Assembly (NCBI GenBank): GCA_964527925.1
Contig: CAZGQO010000012.1
Span: forward strand, 1 to 64,000
DNA length: 64,000 nt
From: Ch128b sp964527925
GTDB lineage: Bacteria > Bacteroidota > Ignavibacteria > Ch128b
Direction of reading: 5' to 3'
The translations under genes and the position numbers were made by a program. The notes under the pieces were generated by a model that saw nothing but the letters and a program-made list of their open reading frames with translations, was not told the origin of the DNA and did no database searches. This document shows positions 8,285 through 17,587 of the stretch, in pieces. Numbering within the stretch: position 1 is the stretch's first letter; every line of letters begins with the position of its first letter.

Positions 8285-8826
8285 TGAATCATCTATTTTA
8301 TTTTGTAGTTAGCTGGGTAGTTGGAATTGCAATAATCATGATTATTATGAGGTTAAACTTTTTTGCTCAGGATATTAAGTCTGAGACTCATCAAGAAGAG
8401 ATTTTGTTAATGAATTTTATGACCACTCAACAAATTATTGAATACCATTTGAAGAAAGTGGGTTTTAAAGCAAAGGTGAGTCCAGTTTTATTTGCTGATT
8501 CGATCGGAATTGCTTTTCTTTCGGATGAAGATAACGATGGAACTGCTGACACGGTTGAAATAAAAAAGGGAATGTTCAATCAAACGACAAATAATCCAGA
8601 TGATTTCAGTTTAATTGTTAAAGTTGATGGTAATAAAAGAGAAATTATACCAGGTTCAGTAACTCGATTTAAATTAGAATATTTTGACATCAATGGAAAT
8701 CCAGCAACAGAAAAATTATTCATTAAAAGAATTAAAGTAACGATGAGACTCGAGAGCGATATCAAATTTAATGAACATTATTTGACTCTTGAAAGAGAAT
8801 TTTATGTTGCTCCAAAAAATCTTTGA
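8284..8826 (+). CDS. Minor pilin-like protein, PilW/GspJ-like layout
   Basis: The first ATG is at 8284, overlapping the previous stop (TAATG); an in-frame TTG 6 bases upstream is less likely. 180 residues: a membrane helix within about 3-23, then a domain containing DEDNDGTADTVEIKKG, a calcium-loop-like acidic stretch, and strand-forming segments such as RFKLEYFDINGNPA that are common in PilW/GspJ minor pilins. Position between other pilin-like genes supports a role at the pilus tip. Confidence 0.6.
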   Translation: MNHLFYFVVSWVVGIAIIMIIMRLNFFAQDIKSETHQEEILLMNFMTTQQIIEYHLKKVGFKAKVSPVLFADSIGIAFLSDEDNDGTADTVEIKKGMFNQTTNNPDDFSLIVKVDGNKREIIPGSVTRFKLEYFDINGNPATEKLFIKRIKVTMRLESDIKFNEHYLTLEREFYVAPKNL

Positions 8827-8838
8827 TAGGAGGATTTT

Positions 8839-9849
8839 ATGGGCAATAAGGTTTTAATAATTACTTTCTCAACTTTCTTTCTTCTATCAACGTTGCTTTT
8901 ATCTTTATGGAAAAGCACCACCAATATCGAAAATTTAAATGTTGATATGTATAATGCAACTCAAGCGCAATTGATTAGTAATTCGGCAATTCAATTAACT
9001 CTTAACAAATTACGATTCAATAAAAATCTTCGTGGAAATTTTGAGAATATTCCTTTACACGGTGGAACTTATAATGTCTCAATTATTGGGATTGATTCAG
9101 TATTAATTAAAGTTACATCAACATATATGAATCAAAAATCACAATTAGAAGTCTATGCGTATTGGGATAATATTATAATTCCATCGATAAGTTCTGGATT
9201 AGGAATTTCCACTTCGAACTTAGATTTGAAATTAAAGGGAAATATTCAAATCAGTGGAATTGATAAAAATCCTGATGGAACCCTAGGAACAGCACCATCA
9301 GTTTATGGAATTTCAGTTGAAGATGTAAATGATAGTATCCGCGTTGTTGAGGAAATTCCAAATAATGTGAAACCAAATGTTATTGGTGTAGGAACAGCTC
9401 CAAGCGTTGGTGTATCGAACCTACAAAATGACTATAATGAAACAATCAATATGTTTATACAATCTGCTGATATAATTCTTAACTCAGGGACATACTCATC
9501 AGGTACAGTACTCGGTACACCTGAAAATCCTAAGATTACATATATAGTGGGCGATGCAAATTTTGCAGGAAACACTTCAGGAGCAGGTATCTTGATTGTT
9601 TACGGGAATATGAATTGTTCAGGCAATTTTCATTATCAGGGACTTGTAATTGTATATGGAAATACATCAATTTCTGCAACTGCAACAGGAAATTCAGCAA
9701 TTTATGGATCAATGCTAGTTTTTGGACCAAGTGTTAAAGTAACTGCTACAGGGTCTGCTATAATTAATTACAGTAAAAAAGCTCTTGATAATATTCAGCA
9801 AAAATTAAAATCATCTAAATTTTTGGTTTCGAACTGGAAGGATTGGTAA
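8839..9849 (+). CDS. PilX-like pilus assembly protein with beta-helix-like C-terminus
   Basis: 336 residues. Residues 4-23 form a membrane helix followed by an amphipathic helix, as in the N-terminal domain of PilX/GspK-type proteins. The C-terminal half (about 235-310) has short Gly/Val-rich repeats (GILIVYGNMNCSG, GLVIVYGNTSIS, GSMLVFGPSVKV) spaced about 20 residues apart, suggesting a parallel beta-helix. AGGAGG precedes the ATG. It ends the recognisable pilin-like cluster. Confidence 0.6.
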   Translation: MGNKVLIITFSTFFLLSTLLLSLWKSTTNIENLNVDMYNATQAQLISNSAIQLTLNKLRFNKNLRGNFENIPLHGGTYNVSIIGIDSVLIKVTSTYMNQKSQLEVYAYWDNIIIPSISSGLGISTSNLDLKLKGNIQISGIDKNPDGTLGTAPSVYGISVEDVNDSIRVVEEIPNNVKPNVIGVGTAPSVGVSNLQNDYNETINMFIQSADIILNSGTYSSGTVLGTPENPKITYIVGDANFAGNTSGAGILIVYGNMNCSGNFHYQGLVIVYGNTSISATATGNSAIYGSMLVFGPSVKVTATGSAIINYSKKALDNIQQKLKSSKFLVSNWKDW

Positions 9850-10043
9850 AAGAAAGCTGGATTAATTTATTATTGTTCCAGCAGGAGAATCATAAAACTT
9901 CACAATTTTATCCAAGCAGAGGTTTCGTAATTAAACCTAATTTCTTCCCAATAATTTCAAAAGTAAAGGTAACTTATAATCAAAAACCTAAAAAATATTT
10001 TGTTTTGGGTGTAATTGATAAATTGAGTTTCTTGAATCGATGA
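9843..10043 (+). CDS. Possible small protein, doubtful
   Basis: A 66-residue frame beginning with TTG at 9843 inside the previous stop region. Its end (GFVIKPNFFPIISKVKVTY...) looks mildly protein-like, but there is no ribosome site, no recognised family and no ATG. It may be chance or the remnant of a longer gene. The remaining bases to 10093 show nothing else. Confidence 0.15.
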   Translation: MVKESWINLLLFQQENHKTSQFYPSRGFVIKPNFFPIISKVKVTYNQKPKKYFVLGVIDKLSFLNR

Positions 10044-10093
10044 GTTAATTTGCAATGTAAAGAATTGAAAAAGACCTATCATCTAATAGAGTT

Positions 10094-11620
10094 ATGGAAA
10101 TCAAAATTAGTGACCAAATTTTAGTTACAGCAGATTTAGCAAATCAAAAGAATCAAACTTTTCATATACCGTGTAATTTTTTTGATATCCTTCCGGATAT
10201 GAGTTTCGTGCTTGATTCACAGATGAAGATGCTTCATTGCAACAAGACTGCTTCAGATTTTTTTAATACTCCCAAAGGGGAATTTACTAATAAAAATTTC
10301 CTTACATTAGTCTCTGAAGACCATAGATCAGAGTTTGAAAATCAATTTAAAAAAGCTATCAATGACGGTTCAAATCAACAATTCGAATCACTTTTTGTTT
10401 GTGGAGAACATAAAAAGTATGTTTATGTAATATTATCGCCATTCTTTAAATCCTCAAAGAAAAAACAACATAGTAATGAAAATAATAGAGTTTGTTTCGT
10501 TTTTGCCCGCGATATTTCATTACAAAAAGAAAAAGAACTTGACCTTGTTAGATTCGCAAATGTTGCGGAATACACTGTAAATCCACTTGAAATTACTGAT
10601 GTTGAAGGTAAAATTATTTATGTGAACCCTGCATTCGAAAGATCCAGTGGTTATACAAAAGAAGAATTGATCGGTAAGAACCCAAACATTTTTAGTTCAC
10701 ACAAACATTCAAAAGAATTCTGGAAAAATATGTGGGATACAATCAAGCAGGGTAAAGCATGGATGGGTGAAGTAATTAACAGAAAGAAGAATGGACAGCT
10801 ATTTTATACCGATCTTTTGGTTTCACCTATTATTGATAACAATGGAAAGTTAATTGGATATTTTGGAATTCATCGCGATAAAACTGAGCAGAAAAAACTT
10901 GAACAGCAATTGATTCACGCGCAGAAAATGGAGAGTATGGGACTTTTAGCAGCGGGACTTGCACATGAGGTTGGAAATCCACTTGCTTCAATCTCATCTC
11001 TTGTGCAGGTAATACAGAGAATTAATAAAGATGAATTCACAAACCAAAAACTTGAATTAATTAAAAATCAAATACACAGAATTTCTAAAATCATTCGTGA
11101 CCTTGTTAATTTTTCAAGACAATCAACTTACGAGCTGCAAACCACTGATATTAATAAGGTTTTGAAGTCAGCAATTGAAATTGTGAGAGTAAGTAAAAAA
11201 GCTAAAGGTATTTCATTTATCGAAGAATATGATGAATCAATTCCTGCTCTTTATCTTGTGCCTGACCAGCTACAACAGGTATTTATAAACATTCTTATCA
11301 ATGCAATTGATGCTTTGTGTCTTGATCAGGATCGCATGATTTATTTCAATCCAGATCCAAAAATTATTTCAAAAACCTATAAGGATAAAGAAAAAGTTTA
11401 TATCGCAATCTCAGATAATGGCATTGGAATTTCTGAATCGGCAAAAATTAAAATCTTCGATCCGTTTTATACAACTAAGAAAGTCGGAGAAGGCACTGGG
11501 TTGGGTTTGTGGGTGAGCTATAACATCATTAAAAGTTTCAAAGGTGAGATTCAGGTTTCCAGTGTTGAGGGGGAAGGTTCAACCTTCACAATAGTTTTAC
11601 CAATTAACGTAGATGAATAA
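10094..11620 (+). CDS. PAS-domain sensor histidine kinase, NtrB/PilS type
   Basis: 508 residues, no membrane helix, so probably cytoplasmic. Two PAS domains (about 27-130 and 150-265; the second has NPAFERSSGYTKEELIG and ends GIHRDKTEQ). The dimerisation helix has phospho-acceptor H291 in GLAHEVGNP, a form typical of NtrB-like kinases. The HATPase domain has N-box NILINAIDA, then DNGIGISES and GTGLGLWVS. It presumably phosphorylates the sigma-54 activator encoded 15 bases downstream. Location next to pilus genes recalls PilS-PilR, but the signal sensed is unknown. Confidence 0.9.
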   Translation: MEIKISDQILVTADLANQKNQTFHIPCNFFDILPDMSFVLDSQMKMLHCNKTASDFFNTPKGEFTNKNFLTLVSEDHRSEFENQFKKAINDGSNQQFESLFVCGEHKKYVYVILSPFFKSSKKKQHSNENNRVCFVFARDISLQKEKELDLVRFANVAEYTVNPLEITDVEGKIIYVNPAFERSSGYTKEELIGKNPNIFSSHKHSKEFWKNMWDTIKQGKAWMGEVINRKKNGQLFYTDLLVSPIIDNNGKLIGYFGIHRDKTEQKKLEQQLIHAQKMESMGLLAAGLAHEVGNPLASISSLVQVIQRINKDEFTNQKLELIKNQIHRISKIIRDLVNFSRQSTYELQTTDINKVLKSAIEIVRVSKKAKGISFIEEYDESIPALYLVPDQLQQVFINILINAIDALCLDQDRMIYFNPDPKIISKTYKDKEKVYIAISDNGIGISESAKIKIFDPFYTTKKVGEGTGLGLWVSYNIIKSFKGEIQVSSVEGEGSTFTIVLPINVDE

Positions 11621-11635
11621 AATTGAAATAAACTT

Positions 11636-12991
11636 ATGGCAACAAAAATTTTAATTGTCGATGATGAAGAAATCTTAAGAGAAAACATTGCCATAATTCT
11701 CAGGCAGGAAGGCTATGAAGTGGATGAAGCTTGCAACGGTATGGAAGCTTATGAGATGTATCTAAATAATAAATACGATATTCTGATATCTGACATCGAA
11801 ATGCCCAAGATGAAAGGGATTGAGCTTCTTGAAAAAATTTCGAAAGTTGATCCAAAGGTTATTTCAATTTTTATCACTGCTTATGGTTCTCTGGAAACAG
11901 CTATTGCTGCTTTGCGATTGGGTGCAAGTGATTACATCTTAAAACCAATTGATTTTGATGAACTTATTCTGAAAGTAAAAAGGTTAATAGAGTATAAAAA
12001 GTTAATTATAGAAAATCAGCTTTATCGCCGCGAACTACAAAAGCAATATTCATTCGATAAGATTATTGGAAAAAGTCCTACAATGCAAAAAGTTTTTGAA
12101 ATGATTAAATCAGTCTCAGAAACTAACAGCAGTGTTTTGATTACTGGTAACAGCGGAACTGGAAAAGAACTTGTAAGCAGAGCGATTCATTACAATGGTG
12201 CAAGAAAAGATAAACCATTTATTGTTGTTAACTGTGGTGCAATCCCAGAAACATTAATTGAGAGTGAACTTTTTGGACATAAAAAAGGATCGTTTACTGG
12301 TGCAATTAGAGATAAAGAAGGATACTTCCAGGCGGCAGATGGTGGAACACTTTTTCTTGACGAAATAAGTGAAATGCCTTTGCAATCACAGGTTCGTCTT
12401 CTGAGAGCAATCGAACAAAAAGAAATAATTCCAGTTGGTTCTTCAACGCCGATTCCAGTTGATGTGAGAATTATTTCTGCTACAAATAAAGATCTGGCAA
12501 AGGAAGTTGAAGAGGGACGATTCAGACAGGATCTTTACTATCGATTGAATGTTGTAGAAATTCATTTGCCTTCATTAAAAGATAGGGTAGAAGATATTCC
12601 TCTCTTAGTGGAGTACTTTGTTGATAAATATCGAAAAGAAATGAACAAAAACATCAAAGGCGTTGATAGTGCTGCAATGAAAGCTTTAATGAATTATACA
12701 TGGAAAGGTGAAGTGCGTGAATTGGAAAATGTAATTGAAAGAACTGTCATCTTTTGTAAAGATGAGTTTATCACTCTAAATGAATTACCTGAGTACATTA
12801 CAAAAACGAGTGTTATAGAACGTTCCGATGGATTTAAATCGCTCCAAACTGCAATAAATGAATTTGAAAAAGAATACATTCAAAAGGCTCTTGTTCAAAA
12901 TGATTATGACAAAGAAAAAACTGCTCGAATGCTCGGAATCAGTACCGCAACTCTTTATCGAAGAATAAAAGATCTGAATATCCTCTCCTGA
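11636..12991 (+). CDS. Sigma-54-dependent response regulator, NtrC/PilR family
   Basis: 451 residues. Receiver domain 1-120 with phospho-acceptor D53 in ISDIEMPKMKG and K104-type KP motif (ILKPIDF). AAA+ domain about 140-375: Walker A GNSGTGKE, the sigma-54 contact loop GSFTGA at 218-223 (an A-to-S variant of GAFTGA), Walker B FLDE, and the RxDLYYRL region. C-terminal Fis-type helix-turn-helix in KEKTARMLGISTATLYRRI. It opens sigma-54 promoters, three of which are proposed in this window. Pairs with the upstream kinase. Confidence 0.93.
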   Translation: MATKILIVDDEEILRENIAIILRQEGYEVDEACNGMEAYEMYLNNKYDILISDIEMPKMKGIELLEKISKVDPKVISIFITAYGSLETAIAALRLGASDYILKPIDFDELILKVKRLIEYKKLIIENQLYRRELQKQYSFDKIIGKSPTMQKVFEMIKSVSETNSSVLITGNSGTGKELVSRAIHYNGARKDKPFIVVNCGAIPETLIESELFGHKKGSFTGAIRDKEGYFQAADGGTLFLDEISEMPLQSQVRLLRAIEQKEIIPVGSSTPIPVDVRIISATNKDLAKEVEEGRFRQDLYYRLNVVEIHLPSLKDRVEDIPLLVEYFVDKYRKEMNKNIKGVDSAAMKALMNYTWKGEVRELENVIERTVIFCKDEFITLNELPEYITKTSVIERSDGFKSLQTAINEFEKEYIQKALVQNDYDKEKTARMLGISTATLYRRIKDLNILS

Positions 12992-13159
12992 TTTCACTAA
13001 TGAAATAAGAATCTTTAATATTTTTCATATCTGAGAAGATTAAATTCATCAAGCACGAGAACTCACTAATAATCTTTCACAAAATTTGAATTATTCATTG
13101 ATTTTACAATAAATCTAAGCATTTCTTAGTTTCTCTCTCCCTTCAATTTAATTGTTTTA

Positions 13160-13175
13160 TGGCATAATCATTGAA
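13160..13175 (+). promoter_or_regulatory. Sigma-54-like promoter before receiver-like gene
   Basis: TGGCAT-AATCA-TTGAA matches the -24/-12 consensus TGGCAC-N5-TTGCA in 9 of 11 positions. Its sequence is nearly the same as the site before the oxidoreductase gene. Transcription would begin near 13186, immediately before the ATG at 13189, which implies an almost leaderless mRNA or a start further inside. Confidence 0.6.
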
Positions 13176-13188
13176 AAGCATTTTTAAA

Positions 13189-13608
13189 ATGGATCAAATA
13201 GTAAATAATAATCAAAGAAATTCGACATTGTTATACAAGAGACTTCAAACCCTACGATTGTTATTGTTTTCAGAGGATTTTGACTTTGCCCAGAGTTTTA
13301 GTCTGTATTTTCAAAAGAATTATCCAAAAATAATTACAGTAAATGATCGAGAAATATTCATCCAGATAATTGAGATAGTTAAACCACAAATTATAGTTAT
13401 TGACTCTCTTTTAAATGATCAACTTTTAAGTCTGATTAAGACAATCCGTGAATTGACTTCAGAAAGTAAAATATTCGTTTTGACTACACTCGAACTTGAC
13501 AAACAATCAATCATCAATGAGTTGAAAGAATTTGTGACTAAAATATATTTTCAGCCAATCGACCTGACTGATATTTATCAGTTGTTGAATTTCTATACAG
13601 CTGATTAG
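13189..13608 (+). CDS. Degenerate response-regulator receiver protein
   Basis: 139 residues from the ATG (a TTG at 13171 is in frame but lies inside the putative promoter). The fold pattern of a receiver domain is visible: LRLLLFSEDFDF supplies the acidic pair, IIVIDSLL the phospho-acceptor aspartate, and FVLTT the switch threonine. The conserved lysine of the KP motif is replaced by Q (IYFQPIDL), so normal phosphotransfer may be lost. It has no output domain. It lies alone downstream of the kinase/activator pair, perhaps as a target or modulator. Confidence 0.6.
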   Translation: MDQIVNNNQRNSTLLYKRLQTLRLLLFSEDFDFAQSFSLYFQKNYPKIITVNDREIFIQIIEIVKPQIIVIDSLLNDQLLSLIKTIRELTSESKIFVLTTLELDKQSIINELKEFVTKIYFQPIDLTDIYQLLNFYTAD

Positions 13609-13911
13609 TGCCCGCTAATTGATATGAAATGAATGTTCAAAGGGAATATTTATTTTCTACACAATCCAAATTTTTCAGATTTAAAAATCTTTTTCTCAAA
13701 AATGAAATTATTTTGTATACTTTTTTAATTTTCAATAGGATACTTTACAATTATTAATTAGTTTTATGTTTTTCATTTTAATTTACAGGCACAATTATTG
13801 AAATAGTTCTACGATTCATTTTTAAAATTTTTTTTTATTATTTTCATTGAAATTTAAGAGAGTTAACTATTTGTAGGTCAAAAATTTTTATTAAATAAAA
13901 GGAAGGGTAAA
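13609..13911. other. Long leader region before the oxidoreductase gene
   Basis: About 300 very AT-rich bases holding the sigma-54-like site at 13788-13802 and a ribosome site GGAAGGG at 13901-13907. No open frame, repeat or clear hairpin is seen in the rest. Confidence 0.5.
13787..13802 (+). promoter_or_regulatory. Sigma-54-like promoter before pyruvate:ferredoxin oxidoreductase
   Basis: AGGCAC-AATTA-TTGAA has intact GGCAC at -24 and correct spacing to TTGAA at -12. It aligns base for base with the site at 13160 except for three positions. The predicted start near 13813 leaves a leader of about 100 bases. Confidence 0.6.
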
Positions 13912-16900
13912 ATGGAAAGAAGAAAAGTTACAATAGATGGAAATGAAGCTGCTGCATATATAGCATATCACACCAACGAAGTAATTGCAATTTATCCGAT
14001 AACTCCTTCATCACCAATGGGTGAATGGTGTGATGCATGGGCAGCTGAGGGAAGGAAAAATATTTTTGGGGATGTTCCAATTGTAAGCCAATTACAAAGT
14101 GAAGGTGGTGCATCAGGTAGTGTTCATGGGGCTTTGCAGAGTGGTGCACTCACAACTACATTTACGGCATCACAGGGCTTACTCCTGATGATTCCGAATA
14201 TGTTTAAGATTGCAGGCGAATTAACTTCAACCGTTTTTCATGTTTCAGCAAGGTCAATCGCTGCTCAAGCACTTTCAATCTTTGGCGATCATTCAGATGT
14301 AATGGCAACTCGTTCAACAGGTTTTGCTTTGCTTGCTTCAAATTCTGTTCAAGAAGTTATGGATTTTGCTCTGATTGCACAGGCGGCAACACTTGAAGCT
14401 CGAGTTCCTTTTATTCATTTCTTTGATGGATTTAGAACCTCCCATGAAGTTATGAAAGTTGAAGAGCTGACCATTGAAGATATGAGATATATGATTGATG
14501 ATGATCTTGTAATCGCTCATCGAATGCGTGCATTGAATCCAGAACGACCCTTCATTCGTGGAACTGCTCAAAACCCTGATGTATATTTCCAGGGAAGAGA
14601 AACTGTCAATCCTTTTTATTTGAAATGTCCTGAGATTGTTCAGAAACAAATGGATAAGTTTGCTAAGTTGACAGGGAGACAATATCATTTGTTTGATTAT
14701 TTTGGTGCACCTGATGCGGAAAGAGTTATTATCTTGATGGGTTCTGGTGCTCAAACAGTGGAGGAAACTGTTGAATACTTGATGGATAAAGGTGAAAAAG
14801 TTGGTGTTTTAAAAGTTCGTTTGTATCGCCCATTTTCAGTAAATCATTTCGTGAATTCATTACCGAAAACAGTTAAATCAATTGCTGTTCTGGATAGAAC
14901 TAAAGAACCTGGTTCTGCTGGCGAACCACTTTACCTTGATGTTGTTAATGCACTTACTGAAAAGTTTAATGCTGATGAATTGTCCTTTAGATTACCTAAA
15001 GTAATCGGCGGAAGATATGGATTATCTTCGAAAGAATTTACACCATCGATGGTCATTTCGATATTTAATGAGTTAAGTAAACATAAACCAAAAAATCATT
15101 TCACAATTGGAATTATCGACGATGTGACAAATACAAGTCTGGAATTCGATCCTTCTTTTAATATCGAACCAAAAGAAACAATTCGCTGTAAATTCTATGG
15201 ACTTGGTGCTGATGGAACAGTTGGTGCAAATAAAAATTCAATTAAAATTATTGGTGAAGAAACTGATTATTCTGCTCAAGGTTACTTTGTTTATGATTCA
15301 AAAAAATCAGGTTCAACAACAGTTTCTCACTTAAGATTTGGACCGAAACTAATTAAATCTGAGTACTTAATTACATCAGCCAATTTCATCGCCTGTCATC
15401 AACAGATTTTCCTTGAAAAGTTTGACATGCTGGAAGATGCTGTTGAGGGCGCAACTTTTCTCTTGAACACTCAGGTTCCACCTGATCAGGTGTGGGATTC
15501 TTTGCCAGAAAAAGTTCAGCGTGATTTGATTAATAAAAAGATGAAATTTTATGTAATCGATGCCTACAAAGTTGCCCGTGAAACTGGAATGGGTGTAAGA
15601 ATTAATACAATTATGCAAACCTGTTTCTTTGCAATTTCCAACATCTTTCCAAAAGATCAAGCAATTAAATTAATTAAGGACGCAATCAAGAAAACTTATG
15701 GCGCAAAAGGTGATAAAGTTGTTCAGATGAATTTTGACGCTGTTGATAAAACATTAGATAATTTATTTGAAGTACCCGTTCCTGATAAAATCACAAGTAA
15801 TAAAAAATTACAACCACCAGTGACGGACGATGCCCCTGAATTTGTTAAAGATGTTTTGGGTAAAATAATTGCTGGTAAAGGTGATTACATTCCCGTTAGT
15901 AAAATGCCAGTTGATGGGACATTTCCATCAGGGACAGCTAAATATGAAAAGAGAAATATCGCTCTTGAAGTACCTGTCTGGGATCCTGAAGTTTGTATCC
16001 AATGTAACAAGTGCGTTATAGTTTGTCCTCATGCAACAATTCGTGCAAAAGTTTACGAAGAAAAATATCTCGTTGATGCACCTCCAACATTCAAATACAC
16101 CAAATTTAAATCAAAAGAATATGGTGAGAATTTACTCTATTCATTGCAGGTAGCTGTTGAAGATTGTACTGGTTGTGGAATTTGTGTTGATGTATGTCCT
16201 GCAAAGAATAAGAAGGAGACAAGACTCAAAGCAATTAATATGCAGCCTCAGTTACCGCTTAGAGAACAGGAACGAGTTAATTGGGAATATTTCCTGAAAC
16301 TGCCAGAACTTGATAGAAAATTAGTTAAAGTAGAAAATGTTAAAGATTCTCAGTTCCTCGAACCGTTATTTGAATTTTCAGGAGCTTGTGCAGGATGTGG
16401 TGAAACACAATATGTAAAATTAGTTACTCAACTATTTGGTGATAGAGCTCTAATTGCTAATGCAACTGGTTGCTCTTCGATTTATGGTGGAAACTTACCA
16501 ACAACTCCATGGACATTTAATAAAGAGGGAAGAGGTCCAGCCTGGTCAAATTCATTATTTGAAGATAATGCTGAATTTGGCTTTGGATTTAGACTGGCAA
16601 TTGATAAGCATAATCAATTCGCAAAAATTCTTTTAGAGAAAATGGCTTCACAAATTGGTGAAAAACTTGTTGATGAAATTTTAAATGCTAAACAAAAAGA
16701 TGAAGCTGGAATTTATGAACAAAGATTAAGAGTTGAAGAACTCAAGAGAAGATTAGCAGAAACTAAAGATGTTGATCCTGTTGATGTTAAACATTTGCTG
16801 ACTGTTGCTGATTATCTTGTTAAGAAATCTGTCTGGATAATTGGTGGTGATGGCTGGGCTTATGATATTGGTTATGGTGGATTAGACCATGTTTTAGCCT

Positions 16901-17526
16901 CTGGAAAAGATGTAAATATTTTAGTCCTTGATACGGAAGTTTATTCAAATACTGGTGGACAGATGTCTAAAGCAACTCCTAAAGGAGCAGTTGCAAGATT
17001 TGCTATGGGTGGAAAACCAACTGCCAAGAAAGATTTAGGTTTGATGGCTTTGACTTATGGAAATGTTTATGTTGCTAAGGTTGCAATGGGTGCAAATGAT
17101 GCTCATACGGTTAGAGCTTTCCTCGAAGCGGAAGCTTACGAAGGTCCATCATTAATTATTGCTTATAGTCATTGTATTGCTCATGGAATCGATATGGAAA
17201 AAGGAATGCGTCAACAGAAACTTGCTGTGGATTCTGGTTATTGGCAATTGTATCGATATAATCCGGAATTGATCAAAGAAGGTAAGAATCCATTTAAGTT
17301 TGATTCAAAGGGGATAAAAATTCCATTTAAAGAATATGCTTTTAATGAAACACGATATAAAATGTTAAGTAAATCGCATCCTCAAGTTGCTGAGCAATTG
17401 ATGAAAGAAGCTCAGAAGGAAATTGAATTCAGATATAAACAATATGAGGAATTGGCTAACTCAAAAATTTATGAGATGTTTTTCAATTCTCATAACGATA
17501 AACCTCAAGAATTAGAAAAGAACTAA
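13912..17526 (+). CDS. nifJ: Pyruvate:ferredoxin (flavodoxin) oxidoreductase, one-chain type
   Basis: 1204 residues, the usual length of homodimeric PFOR. N-terminal pyruvate-binding domain has YPITPSSPMGE. The two-cluster ferredoxin domain has CIQCNKC at about 695 and CTGCGIC at about 752. The proximal cluster cysteines start at CAGCGE (about 826) and the thiamine diphosphate site includes GGDGWAYDIGYGG (about 979) and NTGGQ. It converts pyruvate and CoA to acetyl-CoA, CO2 and reduced ferredoxin in the cytoplasm, or the reverse for carbon fixation. It is preceded by a sigma-54-like promoter and separated from the next gene by a hairpin. Confidence 0.97.
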   Translation: MERRKVTIDGNEAAAYIAYHTNEVIAIYPITPSSPMGEWCDAWAAEGRKNIFGDVPIVSQLQSEGGASGSVHGALQSGALTTTFTASQGLLLMIPNMFKIAGELTSTVFHVSARSIAAQALSIFGDHSDVMATRSTGFALLASNSVQEVMDFALIAQAATLEARVPFIHFFDGFRTSHEVMKVEELTIEDMRYMIDDDLVIAHRMRALNPERPFIRGTAQNPDVYFQGRETVNPFYLKCPEIVQKQMDKFAKLTGRQYHLFDYFGAPDAERVIILMGSGAQTVEETVEYLMDKGEKVGVLKVRLYRPFSVNHFVNSLPKTVKSIAVLDRTKEPGSAGEPLYLDVVNALTEKFNADELSFRLPKVIGGRYGLSSKEFTPSMVISIFNELSKHKPKNHFTIGIIDDVTNTSLEFDPSFNIEPKETIRCKFYGLGADGTVGANKNSIKIIGEETDYSAQGYFVYDSKKSGSTTVSHLRFGPKLIKSEYLITSANFIACHQQIFLEKFDMLEDAVEGATFLLNTQVPPDQVWDSLPEKVQRDLINKKMKFYVIDAYKVARETGMGVRINTIMQTCFFAISNIFPKDQAIKLIKDAIKKTYGAKGDKVVQMNFDAVDKTLDNLFEVPVPDKITSNKKLQPPVTDDAPEFVKDVLGKIIAGKGDYIPVSKMPVDGTFPSGTAKYEKRNIALEVPVWDPEVCIQCNKCVIVCPHATIRAKVYEEKYLVDAPPTFKYTKFKSKEYGENLLYSLQVAVEDCTGCGICVDVCPAKNKKETRLKAINMQPQLPLREQERVNWEYFLKLPELDRKLVKVENVKDSQFLEPLFEFSGACAGCGETQYVKLVTQLFGDRALIANATGCSSIYGGNLPTTPWTFNKEGRGPAWSNSLFEDNAEFGFGFRLAIDKHNQFAKILLEKMASQIGEKLVDEILNAKQKDEAGIYEQRLRVEELKRRLAETKDVDPVDVKHLLTVADYLVKKSVWIIGGDGWAYDIGYGGLDHVLASGKDVNILVLDTEVYSNTGGQMSKATPKGAVARFAMGGKPTAKKDLGLMALTYGNVYVAKVAMGANDAHTVRAFLEAEAYEGPSLIIAYSHCIAHGIDMEKGMRQQKLAVDSGYWQLYRYNPELIKEGKNPFKFDSKGIKIPFKEYAFNETRYKMLSKSHPQVAEQLMKEAQKEIEFRYKQYEELANSKIYEMFFNSHNDKPQELEKN

Positions 17527-17536
17527 TAATGTTAAT

Positions 17537-17564
17537 GAATTGTCCCGCTTCATCGGGACAATTC
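17537..17564 (+). terminator. Perfect stem-loop between oxidoreductase and partner gene
   Basis: GAATTGTCCCG (17537-17547) and CGGGACAATTC (17554-17564) form an 11-bp stem with a 6-nt loop, 11 bases after the stop. The downstream flank is A-rich rather than T-rich, so it may protect the long upstream mRNA or attenuate rather than terminate fully. Confidence 0.65.
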
Positions 17565-17587
17565 AAAATTAAAAAATTGGAGGAAAA

